Below, piece after piece: positions 23,298-32,716 of a stretch of 64,000 bases of DNA. Position 1 is the stretch's first letter. Every line of letters begins with the position of its first letter. This DNA comes from Aurifilum marmelostoma (Eukaryota; Ascomycota; Sordariomycetes; Diaporthales; Cryphonectriaceae): assembly GCA_027559495.1 (NCBI GenBank), contig JAMXSV010000004.1, positions 981,001 through 1,045,000 of the forward strand, in the 5' to 3' direction. Under the pieces are notes generated by a model. That model was not told where the DNA came from and searched no databases. It worked only from the letters and a program-made list of their open reading frames with translations. The position numbers and the translations under genes are program-made.

Positions 23298-24612
23298 CTA
23301 GTCACTGTCCTCATCCACGTCCTTCCCTCGATCCCATGCTCTTTTCTCACCTTTCTTAGCCCACTTTACGTCGTCAATGGTCTTCTCGCCACCTTTTTCC
23401 CATCTCTTGACCTCGTCTTCCGTGTATCCGGCCTGGCGTAGCCTGTCTGCACCCTGTTGTCTCATCTTGGCTCGCCCGCGGAAGGCTTCGACGGCTGCAT
23501 CCCAGCTTTCGGGGGTCTCGTCGTCTGCCTGAACATCGGATTTTGGATCGTAGCTTGGGGTGAACCTGCTATCCATGCCTGATGAACTCCTGTGCGCACC
23601 TCGCCCGCGCGGCAGTGTCGTCGAGGGTGGCGCTGGCCCTATCAGATCGTCCGAGTCTGTATCGTCACCATCTTCTTGTTTTGACCTTTTGGGGGGCTTC
23701 TCAATCGCCCGAGAAGAGGTCAGGTCGGGGGTCGTCTCTTCTGCCATATCGTCTCGTCTCCTGGTCCGTGGTGGTGAGCGATGGCGATGCCTCCTAGACC
23801 GCTCTCTGGGCGACCGTGATCTCTCCCTGTGTTCCTTTTTCGTCTTATAATTTTCTCCTGCCCGGCGCTCATCCTCGGACGATGAGTTTCGCCTATAATA
23901 TGTGTCATCCTCCTTCTTTTCCCTGGATTTTCGGGTCCCTTTCCGTGCCACGCTATATCTCTCGATGCTCCGCCGCCTCTTGCCGCCTTGCTCCTTGTCC
24001 CTCTGCCGCCTCGATGCGGCTTCCATGTCTGCTATCCGCCTCGCATCGTGATCGGACCGCGCCTTCTTCAGTGTCAGGGAGGCATCATCTTCCTCTTCCT
24101 CCTCTTCTTCTTCTTCGGACCGCCTGCGCTTTTGCCGTCCGGATCCTGCCCCGGAAACACCCTTGCCCGACAGTAGAGCTGCAATGTTCCCCAGCTGACG
24201 GCCACGGATCTCGCTCGCGGAGGGGTTGTACTTCTTACGTCTCTCCTCTTTGGCGTCGGCGAGGTCTTTGAGACGAGCTTGGGATTCTGACAGCTCCTTC
24301 GCGGCGAGGGCGTTGTTGTGTCGGTTGGTGCCCTTGATGATGTTTCGCAGAAAGCGTGTATTAGGTTTTAACTTGGTCGAGGGCCTGAAAAATGAGAGAG
24401 CGAGAGAGAAAAAGGGGACATGTTAGTCCTAGGCAGACATGAGGAAAGATGGGCAATGGGGAGCGATTGGTTAATGCGTACCGTGGGGACGGCTCTGGTG
24501 TGTGATCCCCCATTCCCATCGACGAGTACTTCAGAGAGCAAGCACCCGCTTCTTTCGCCAGGATGCCTGCGACGTATTCGTCCGTGAGAATGTCCTCATC
24601 CCCCATTGTCAT
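23298..24612 (-). CDS. RS/KR-rich nuclear protein, PRP38B-like by annotation class
   Basis: Exons are 24612-24482 and 24384-23298 (donor GTACGC, acceptor TTTCAG), giving 405 aa. The N-terminus (GDEDILTDEYVAGILAKEA) and the following segment rich in conserved-looking Asn, Arg and Lys (PNTRFLRNIIKGTNRHN, then an AAKELSESQARLKDL helix) look like a small folded module. The middle is an acidic run of Glu/Asp followed by a long Arg/Ser/Lys-rich region with RSRSPRERSRRHR-type repeats, as in SR splicing proteins. The C-terminal 80 residues (ESWDAAVEAF, then GYTEDEVKRWEKG) are again conserved-looking and helical. Similar fungal proteins are often annotated as pre-mRNA-splicing factor 38B. I infer a nuclear, splicing-related role but see no catalytic motif. 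It diverges from sos7 across a 483-bp shared promoter. Confidence 0.7.
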
Positions 24613-25095
24613 AGTAGGGTCGCAATCTCAGGTGAGGGGGTTGAAGTGGTCATAGGTCGGGGCCTCTGCAAAGAGGAGCAGTGGGAACCATTACCAGGCA
24701 AAGAATCCCATAGCCTGCGTCAGGACGAGGCTTAGCATGTCACCATGTGTCTTATCGCTCTTGGCTTATCGGCCAGGTCACAGTCGGCCCTGGGTTCGAG
24801 TACTGGCGCTAGTCCTAATCTGGGTTGTTTGTCAATACTGTACTGCTTTGCGGCCGTGGGCGCGTGTGCACCAAAACTACTCGGGCTCTCTCCCACATTG
24901 ACGAGTACCAGGCACTAAAAGACCAAGATCATCGACTTTAGTTGCAAAAAGGTTTAGGTCATCACTACCTCTTCCTGCCTTTTTATGACACCAATGAATG
25001 AGGAGATAATTACGAGCTGTTAAGACACCTTCTACAAACAATCTCCCTGGCTGCGCCCGATTCTAAACAGCCACCACATCCCGAGGTCAGACACC
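24613..25095. promoter_or_regulatory. Bidirectional promoter of the RS-rich gene and sos7
   Basis: The two genes are divergent and separated by 483 bp, with no other coding sequence between. No specific factor site stands out. A stretch near 24790 has a GGTTCGAGT core like a tRNA T-loop, but it cannot form a tRNA stem. Confidence 0.55.
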
Positions 25096-25950
25096 ATGAC
25101 CAGCGCAAAGGCAGAACAGGTCCTCGGGGCCTTGGAGGACCTGCAGGCCTCATACAAAGTCTCCATCATAAGCCTCAGCGAGCCCATCTCCAGCGCGCTC
25201 CCCCAGCCGAGCCAGGATGCCAACACAACCCGCACATCGGACGTGTCCAACTCCTCTGTAGGCGCGACGCCCGCCAGCCTAGCGGCCGACCTGACACACT
25301 ACAAGGAGCTGTTCGCCAAGCTCCGCTTCAGCTACGTCGAGCAGGTCACCAAGGAGAAGTTCATCCGCGCCATCGTCGGTGAGCCGCCGCTCATCGTAAC
25401 ACCTCAGGAGAACCTCGAGCTGGAGAAGCAGAATGCCAGGGCCAAGGCACAGCTGAAGACCCAGAAGATGGAGGTCGCCGATATGGTGGAAGAGCTGGAG
25501 TCCAGGGGACGTGAGCTGAGTAGGAGGTATGAGAGCGTGCGGACCGAGACGGTCGCGCTGAAGGAGCTGCCCGACAAGATCGCGGGCCTGGAGGCACGGA
25601 TCGGCGAGCTGCGAGAGCGCCTGCAGCCGGGGGAGAACCCGAGCCTGAACCTTCCTCTGGCCAAGACGCTGGAGCTGGTCGCGGAGAGGAAGAGGCAGAG
25701 GCATGATCTGGACAGACAGCTCGAGCAGCTGAGGTCACAGGTCCCGAGGAAGCGGAAGGAGATGGAGAGGCTCCAGGCTGAGCTTCAGCCCCTGAAGCAG
25801 AAGAGGCAAAACAGCATGGCGGCTGCGAAGGAGGCCCGTCGCAGGAAGGAACAGGCCCTGGGTGGGGTGGAGGATGATCTGGAGGAGAGAGGCAGGTGGT
25901 GGATGGCTTCTGAGTTGGCTCTCCGACAGATGCTTGACATCACGAGCTGA
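25096..25950 (+). CDS. sos7: Kinetochore protein Sos7
   Basis: A Sos7 homologue. In fission yeast Sos7 partners Spc7/KNL1 at the kinetochore; it is the counterpart of Kre28 and Zwint. It is 284 aa with no intron. The family's N-terminal signature is present around residues 70-105: a block KELFAKLRFSYVEQVTKEK followed by FIRAIVGEPPLIV. The rest, about 110-265, is almost continuous coiled coil rich in Leu, Glu, Lys and Arg with heptad spacing, as expected of a rod-shaped partner. The last residues contain WWMASELALRQML, a probable terminal helix. The start ATG follows the divergent promoter. I expect a nuclear kinetochore location in a complex with the Spc7 homologue, which is not in this window. 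Confidence 0.88.
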   Translation: MTSAKAEQVLGALEDLQASYKVSIISLSEPISSALPQPSQDANTTRTSDVSNSSVGATPASLAADLTHYKELFAKLRFSYVEQVTKEKFIRAIVGEPPLIVTPQENLELEKQNARAKAQLKTQKMEVADMVEELESRGRELSRRYESVRTETVALKELPDKIAGLEARIGELRERLQPGENPSLNLPLAKTLELVAERKRQRHDLDRQLEQLRSQVPRKRKEMERLQAELQPLKQKRQNSMAAAKEARRRKEQALGGVEDDLEERGRWWMASELALRQMLDITS

Positions 25951-26790
25951 GGCATGAGCGTGGAGAGGAGGAGACGGCGGTGGCCATCTTGTGTTCTTGA
26001 GTTATGTGCAAGGAGTTCTGGTGTTAACGGCATGAAGGGCATTGGTACGAGGCGTCAAATTGGTCAGCCGTATGATCAAGGGGAGACCATTCATTCATTT
26101 TTTTCATAATCAGTGGATTCCCGATAAGATGTACCTATGAAGAGTTTGTGTAGATCTCTATAGACGTCTTGACTTATATGAGAGCAGCATCGAGACAGTC
26201 TTTTCGAAGACGGTTCTGCTACCTGCGACTATCGTTCCTGTGAGCCAAACCGTCGAGACTAGAGTAATGGTCGACCGTTCATTGCCGCACTGTCGAAATA
26301 GCCAGTGTGAAGCCAAGAGAGCTTGAACGAGAGAATGCAATATTTGTCACCGATGAATGCAAGCTGGCTCGGTGGTATCACGCTCATTTCTGCGGGTGCC
26401 TGTCTCACTTACTGGAGCAGATTCTCAAAAAATCAGAGGTGCATGGCTTTCCTACTTACCCTAACCCTGAGATGATGCGGGACCCATGCCACATCCGCAG
26501 GCCTTTGCTGATTGGCTAGTTGTCACTAGCCTCCCGACTCTGGTCTGCTTGGCGGCTCTCAGAAAAAATCTTGCACGTGACCCCACCAAGTGCTGCTGCT
26601 GCGATCAAACTTTCTTCACTTCTGTTCGGCCCCATCGAGCGAATAGCGACTCCATCCACGACCAAAGCGACAATCGTCACCCTTTTGCCCCCGTACTCAC
26701 CACCAAAGGTACGACCGTCCCAGTAACGCTCGATCGCTTTCTCTTCCGACATTCTCAGCTGACAAGCAAATCGATAGATAACCAGGCAAA
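25951..26790. other. Intergenic / rpl37 promoter
   Basis: 840 bp between sos7 and rpl37, both on the plus strand. It contains a double telobox on the plus strand at 26458-26468 and C/T-rich leader DNA just upstream of the rpl37 start. No additional gene is seen. Confidence 0.6.
26458..26468 (+). promoter_or_regulatory. Telobox ACCCTAACCCT upstream of rpl37
   Basis: Almost two telomere-type repeats lie 323 bp before the rpl37 ATG. Teloboxes (AACCCTAA/TTAGGG) upstream of ribosomal protein genes are known sites for Tbf1-type Myb factors in fungi. A gene for such a factor is in this window at 42670. Confidence 0.55.
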
Positions 26791-27491
26791 ATGAGTTCGT
26801 AACACCCTCCCTCTCGCGACCGAGCGTCCCAGCGGCCACCCCCATCGAAAGTTTCCTCGACGACGGTTCACGATCTGACTGACGATTGAAAACAGCGAAG
26901 GGAACTAGCTCTTTCGGAAAGCGTCACAACAAGACGCACACTCTGTGCCGTCGATGTGGTCAGTACTTACCGCCCAGGGGGGATGGGATTTGGATGTGCG
27001 ATACTAGGGTTCTTCTCTTCGGAACCCTAGGACAGAAATAACAACAACACGGAAGACCGCACACTCCGACGAGCGATCACAATAAGCTGACTGGAATACG
27101 ACAAACAGGTCGCCGCTCTCTGCACATCCAGAAGCACACCTGCGCTTCTTGCGGCTACCCCGCTGCTAAGACCCGGAAGTGTACGTGAACACAACATTCC
27201 TATCCGACCCATCATGGAGGAGGAGGATGTACCACTTTCCCCCCCAAGAGAGTCGAGATTGGGGAAGTGGGAGCGTCCACGCGCAGAGCATCACGACGAT
27301 GGACGGTCAGGCCCACCCGAACCAAGATGCTAACAGGCAGAACAACAACAGACAACTGGTCCGAGAAGGCCAAGCGCAGAAAGACCACCGGTACCGGCCG
27401 CATGCGATCTCTGTCGACCATCTCCCGGCGGTTCAAGAACGGCTTCCAGATCGGCACCCCCAAGGGTGCTCGCGGCCCCGCCAAGCCATAA
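26791..27491 (+). CDS. rpl37: 60S ribosomal protein eL37
   Basis: Large-subunit ribosomal protein eL37, 92 aa, a zinc-ribbon protein that binds rRNA. Four exons: 26791-26794 (only ATGA), 26896-26958, 27109-27180 and 27352-27491. All junctions are supported by good donors, CTGAC or GCTAAC branch sites and AG acceptors, and the protein continues exactly across them. The start MTKGTSSFGKRHNKTH and the zinc-binding cysteines (CRRCG and CASCG) are diagnostic. The C-terminus is Arg/Lys-rich and ends GARGPAKP. The tiny first exon puts the start codon just before intron 1. Intron 2 carries a perfect 9-bp inverted repeat. A telobox lies upstream. The call is essentially certain. Confidence 0.97.
27004..27030 (+). 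promoter_or_regulatory. Hairpin with telobox cores inside rpl37 intron 2
   Basis: CTAGGGTTC at 27004-27012 pairs perfectly with GAACCCTAG at 27022-27030 across a 9-nt loop. Each arm contains an AGGGTT/AACCCT core. It could act as RNA structure affecting splicing of this intron or as a DNA site for a telobox factor; both are inference. Confidence 0.5.
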
Positions 27492-28086
27492 GCGACTCGA
27501 CCGACCGAGACATTGGGATGCCGGCCTGTCTTTTGGAGGAGGCTGACGGAACAGGGGAAGACGAAATGCGGTGATTGACGACACTGAAGATAAAAAAAAA
27601 AATTCCAGAGGGGCGTATTGCATTTTCTTTGGGGGGGAGGGCGTGTAAGGGACAAACACACGGAACAAGGGGAATCCAACTACGCAAAGAATTACACTCC
27701 ACTGAATGGGATTCGGACACCTGTTTTCTTTTTTCCATTCCGCTTCGCATGAGCTCCGGGCAAGGATCAATGACAAGGGTTTTTTTTCGGTTCTTCCTCG
27801 GGAGAAAGTGCAGGTCGTTCATGAACCTATACGGCATTTCGTTGTGTGTCAGGAGGAGAGCGGGGGAGGCAGGATCCGTTCGTAGCTGCAATTGAGAGGC
27901 TATACGGGTTTTGATCACAACCACTACGATCAGTGCACGTCTGCGAAGGCGCATCGCGGATGAGGTGATATGCAAGGTCTACCGTTGAAGTGATGCGAAG
28001 AGATGGGAATAAGGGACGCGACATTGACTCGGGGTGGGTATCTCTTGTTGTTTGACCGTCCAGAGGACGGGAGCGTTCCTTACTGT
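27492..28086. other. Convergent intergenic spacer
   Basis: 3' regions of rpl37 (plus) and elp6 (minus). A-runs near 27592-27602 and T-runs near 27780 are compatible with polyadenylation regions. No gene is seen. Confidence 0.6.
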
Positions 28087-29315
28087 TCATTGTCCGCGCT
28101 CAAAGACCTTGACTGTGCCGTCGAAAGCAACGTAATACAGATACTCGAACGTCTCTGCTGGCCGCTCGGAGGTGGCCACACCGCCGTCGCCACCGTTGCT
28201 GATACGCACCACCCCGCTGACGTCCCTGGCCTTGCCTGATTCCAATGTCCTCAGGGACATCACGGCGTCTGCCCCGTGGGCTAATGATAGGAGAAACGAG
28301 GCGTGTTCTATCTCCAGTGTGGAGGACTGCGGCGAGACCAGCGGCTCGTCTGCGGAAAGCGTTATGATGGTCGCGTGGATTTTCTGCGGATAGTTGGCTC
28401 TCATAGTCAGCATATCCTGTCCAAGGACACCGCACAGCCAGGCCGGCGAAGTAGTTGAGGGGTCTCAAGAGACCTCTTTCCGGCGACAGAGCCCCCTCTG
28501 ATGATGTGCTGCCCCAGCTCGTAGATTAAGACTTACCTCTCGTAGATCAAGCACCAACTCCCGCAGCCCCCAGCTGTCCATGCCCTCAGCCCGCCCGCCC
28601 GCGGCAGCGAGCAGCACGTCCGGCTGGTCCATCAGCAGCACGACAGGCCCCGCAGAGCCCGAGAGCGGCTGGTCGACGGCGGCATGCAGTGTTCTCGCAA
28701 CATCGGAGAGGCGTGGGCTCTCCAGATACGTATGGCCAGGCCTCTTTGGCGGGGTTGGTCGCCCGCGGGCGGCGGTGCCCTCGAGAAAGAGGCGCTCGAG
28801 GCCGTCGACAAAGAAGAATCTCTTGTCTGTGGCCGCGGCGTCGAGGTTAATGCCCTGTTGTATTCTGTTAGCTGGTTGATCTCTTTGCACATCTGTCATA
28901 TGTATACACAGAGATGTACGTATAGCAAAATGTGTGTGTGTGTGTGACCTCGATGAGTGGAATTGGTTGGGATGAGGCCGGGATTGTGAGTGCATCTTAC
29001 CAGCCGTGCCGCACCGTCCTTCCAAAAGGCATAATCCCGCATGAAGCTCACCAGCACAACCTTGACATCACCCTGCCCACTGCCCTCCTCGGCCGCCTCC
29101 TCGGTCCTGGTGGCCTCAGCACCACCGCCACTACCATCGTCACCATGATGTCCCCGTCCTCGTGCCGTCCTTCTCGGCGCCTTCAGATAGCTGTACAGAT
29201 ACCGCAGGACGAGCCAGTTGGAGCTGGCGCCGAGCGTGCTGGTCACGAGGACCTGTGAGTGCCTAGGCGGGAGGGCGAGGTGAGACTCTAGAAGGGTGGG
29301 GATCTGCGTGGACAT
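28087..29315 (-). CDS. elp6: Elongator complex subunit Elp6
   Basis: Subunit of the Elp4-Elp5-Elp6 RecA-like subcomplex of Elongator, which is needed for wobble-uridine tRNA modification. Exons are 29315-29001, 28854-28537 and 28416-28087, all phase 0, giving 320 aa. The N-terminus (PRHSQVLVTSTLGASSNWLVLRY) fits the beta-strand/helix start of the RecA fold, with no Walker A, as in Elp6. Next come VKVVLVSFMRDYAFW, then KRFFFVDGLERLF and PVVLLMDQPDVLLA, strands equivalent to the Walker B region. The C-terminal part contains IHATIITLSADEPLV and ends in a VFERG strand. An acidic Gly/Glu insertion (about 55-85) is not conserved-looking. It converges with rpl37. The assignment rests on pattern and length and is fairly secure. 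Confidence 0.85.
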
Positions 29316-30087
29316 GTTGAATCTGTTGTCCGTACTCGTATGGCCGATTATGATTATTATTAGTTATTCTCCAGAATGTTTTCATCCCGGTTGCTGCGGC
29401 TGTTGTCGTTGTTACTGGGTTGGAAATTTCACGACACAGGGCTGTGAGTCGTGATGATGTTTGAGGGTTTGAGAAAATTGGTGTTCTTGGTGTGAGAGAC
29501 GGACTTTTGTGTGGGGAATGGACATTGAACGAAGGAGCTGCCAGCCACCACGGACGGCTTGCAACGTCCAACTGAACAACAAAAGCATTAAAGTGCTGCT
29601 GGCCAGATAAATAATATTTGGGATCTCCTGCTTTTGATAATACTATGCTTATAAAAAATAAAAACATTGGGACTGGATATGAAGGTAATTCAATTGGTAA
29701 TAACTCGACTATTCCCATTCGCCTCTGCGTAAAGAAACCACATGACTGCTGCAATTCCCAAGCCGGAATACAAGAATAAAGATATAGACATGACGTCCAG
29801 CAAACCTTGCCTCTAACGATATGTAAATGCTCGTGAGAACTCCAAGAAAAACACACGCACGTGCCCTTCCAATTGTACAGCGAAAAAGTCGTTAAATATA
29901 TGTATGTATATAGAGTCGTCAGGGCGGGCTGCACAATGCCACCAGCCGTGTTCTCCCCTCGACCTCCTCCCTTAACCCTCGGCCAAATCATGCTTGACCA
30001 GGTAGGTCGGTCCCAATACCATCTAATATGACAAAGTAGAAGGTCTGTCTGCATGCTTCACTGGTACTGAATGTCTCGGAAGTTCAC
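29316..30087. other. Intergenic, no gene seen
   Basis: elp6 promoter and 3' region of the MFS gene (both minus). A 263-residue open frame on the minus strand through here is AT-rich and lacks family features; I do not believe it. Confidence 0.55.
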
Positions 30088-32716
30088 CTAAAACTTCTCC
30101 ATAAAGTTCTTCCGGATGGTCCACATGCGCGCCCTCTTGCCAAAGATGAACATGGGGATGGTGAAGATGAGGAGGATCAACTGAATGACGCCGATCCAGA
30201 TGAAGACGGACTTGGCGCCGTCGTCCTCGATCCAGCCCGTGACGAAGAAGCTGAACACCAGGCCGTGGAAGATGTTCTTGCTGAAGTTGAGCGTCACCAG
30301 CGCCTCGCCCGCGTACTGCCGGTATGAGTCGACACAGAAGGTGATGGCGGTGGTGCTGCCGAGCGAGCAGCCGAAGCTGATGACGCCCAGGAAGACGGTC
30401 GGCACGATCCAGCCATCCCGGAGCTGCGCGCTCCAGCCGTAGCCCATGAGCCCGATGATGGTCGTGATCGCGATGGGGGCTGCCATCACCAGCCGGAACT
30501 CAGGCTCGTACATCCCGCCGTTGCGCCGTGTCATTGCTTTCACCACGATATCTGACACCTTGCCCGCGACCGCCGTGCCCAGCACGCCGCCGATGAAGGG
30601 CGAGACGTAGATCAGACCGGTCTGCAGCGCGTCGAAATGGTAGTATTCCTGGCGGTAAATGACCGTCACCGACTCGGAGACGACGATCAGCCAGCCGATG
30701 GAGCACGAGTAGACGGCCGAGGACCAGAGAACCGCAGGGTACGTGTACAGGATAAAGGGGCGCATGGCCACCTTGAGCCACTTGTCCTTGTTGAGACGGC
30801 CGTGCCAGGGGCGGAGCTGCTGCACAAAGGACTTGGCCTCGCGCTCCCGCCAGTGGCCCGAGTACGTATTCCGGGCGGCCTCGGCCGCCTGCCGCTCTTC
30901 GTCCGTCTGATGGTGGCTGTGGCTCCATGGCAGATGGTGGCGGAATGACGAGCTTCGGCTCATGGGCGCCGTCATGGGCTCCGTGCGTGCTGTTGTCGGT
31001 GCGGGCGTGCTGAGCGGCGAGACTGCATCATGAGGCGCGAGCAGCAGTGGAGCGGGTATCGTTGGGTTCTCCTGGGTAGTGTGGTCGTCTTGGACAGGCT
31101 GTACATCTGCATGTTGAGGAGTCATCGGGCTCGGCTCGACCGGTTCCCTCGGTTTCTCATTTTCGTTGTCCTCCTGCGCGGGTGTCGGTTCCGGTTCTGA
31201 CACGTCCACAGTCTGCTGCTCCTTGCTCGTCTCTGTTGTGGTCGGGCCGAAGGTGACATGGTGATCCTCCCGCGTGGCATGCTCCTCCGTCTTGAGCAGC
31301 TCTGATCCAGAGTCCGTCACGAAATGGGCGTTCTTGTGAGACTTTTCGAGAGAGGTCTCGGGCGCCGCATGAGTGTCCGCAGCGTGTGCACGAGACTGGG
31401 CGTGCTGAGACCATTTGGAGGACAGCCGCGAGAGCACGCCAGGTCTGGTGGGTGCTCTCGGCCTGGGGATGGGCTTGCGGTCCCAAAAGGTCTCTGGGAC
31501 GAAGGTGAAGAGCAGACAACTGCAAAATGCCACGATGAATGCCACAATCCTATGTGAGAAGTAATTAGTCTGTGTCTCTCAAGAAAAGGACCGCATCGTA
31601 GTGGTGTTCTTACCAAAATACCCATCGCCAGCTCAACGACTGGATGATGGCTGCACTGATCAAAGGTGTCAAGTTCTTGCCTCCGAGCAGAAGAAGTGTG
31701 TAGACTCCGATCCGAAATGCACTAAAGCCTCATGTGAGTGACTTGTCGACAACACACCGCGGTGTAGGGTCTGGTGCCTGATTCACTTACCGTTCATGAA
31801 GAAAGTAGATCTCCGCGATGGTTGCAGACGGGAGACACTCCACAGGACTGACGGCAATTCCCTGGAAGACACGGGCAGCCATCAGGGAGTTGAAGCTGGG
31901 CGAGGCTGCACACCAGCACGAGGTGCCGATGAAGAGCATGGAGCCGAAGAGATAGACAGGTCGCTTGCCGAAGAGGATGGCCGTGGGGGGAGAAGAAGAC
32001 CGAACCGACGCCCATGCCCATCATGAAAAGACCAGTGGTCAGTGATACCCGAGCCAAGGGCACGTCATAGTCACTGGCGACGTCGGAGAAACCAGCAGCC
32101 AGTACAGGTGTCATTCCACCTGAGAGCCGACATTTTCATCAGTTTCGAAGGTTTCCAAATTGAAGAATGGCAGGTTTGCCATATGAGAACATGTGGTCGA
32201 AACTCACCTCCAACCATGCAATACAGCCCGAGGGATAGCAGAGCAGCGTCACGTCTCCACGTCGGCCAGTTCAGCGGGTCGTTGGCCGAGTCCTCAGGCT
32301 GCGGATCGAGGATGATCTTTCCATCCGAGGTCATCTTCTTGTCGTCTACCTGCTGCGCTGGCGGCATGTGGGTGACGGAGGTGGGAAGAGAGGAATGTGA
32401 TGTCCTTGCCGGAGCATTGCGCAGACCAAGGGGCTCATTCTTGTGATTTGAGAGAAGCAACACCGATCCTTCGAATCCGCTGATTAGCACACTGTGCTCT
32501 CACTCATGGAAAGTCTCGGTGAGATGAGAGTCTGAGCTTACCTGGGACCTCGACAGTCTCCTTGTCGTTCAGGACACCGAAACTCCACTTGGCGATCCTC
32601 CGAGGCTCCTCGACCGATTCGCCGTCAGCCGGCCTCTTCTCCTTTGCCTGACTGGAGAATCGGAGGCGCGACGTCCAATTCCGCGGCGCTGTATCATTCT
32701 GTGGTGAAGAAGCCAT
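30088..32716 (-). CDS. MFS transporter, DHA1/Hol1-like, with an apparent 1-bp frameshift
   Basis: Major-facilitator transporter, 777 aa once corrected. Exons are 32716-32542, 32468-32208, 32119-31791, 31721-31614 and 31549-30088. The cytosolic N-terminus ends with NDPLNWP, a hallmark of the DHA1 group. Next come six helices with a signature loop FGKRPVYLFGS between TM2 and TM3 and GKNLTPLISA near TM6. A very long hydrophilic loop follows (about 190 residues, Glu/Pro/Thr-rich), then six more helices from LYTYPAVLWSSAVYS. Substrates are unknown; Hol1-like proteins move polyamines or cations. In exon 3 the frame breaks at a run of six C on the coding strand (31985-31990). Removing one C lets FFSP continue into TAILFGKRP, and total coding length becomes a multiple of three. 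The gene is either a strain pseudogene or an assembly miscall. Confidence 0.88.

Noticed and set aside
24780..24812. tRNA-like T-loop GGTTCGAGT
   Set aside because: Flanking bases do not pair into a T-stem and no anticodon or acceptor arms can be drawn.
31960..32010. Intron explaining the MFS frame change
   Set aside because: The protein runs on without gap or insertion when one C is removed; no donor/acceptor pair fits.
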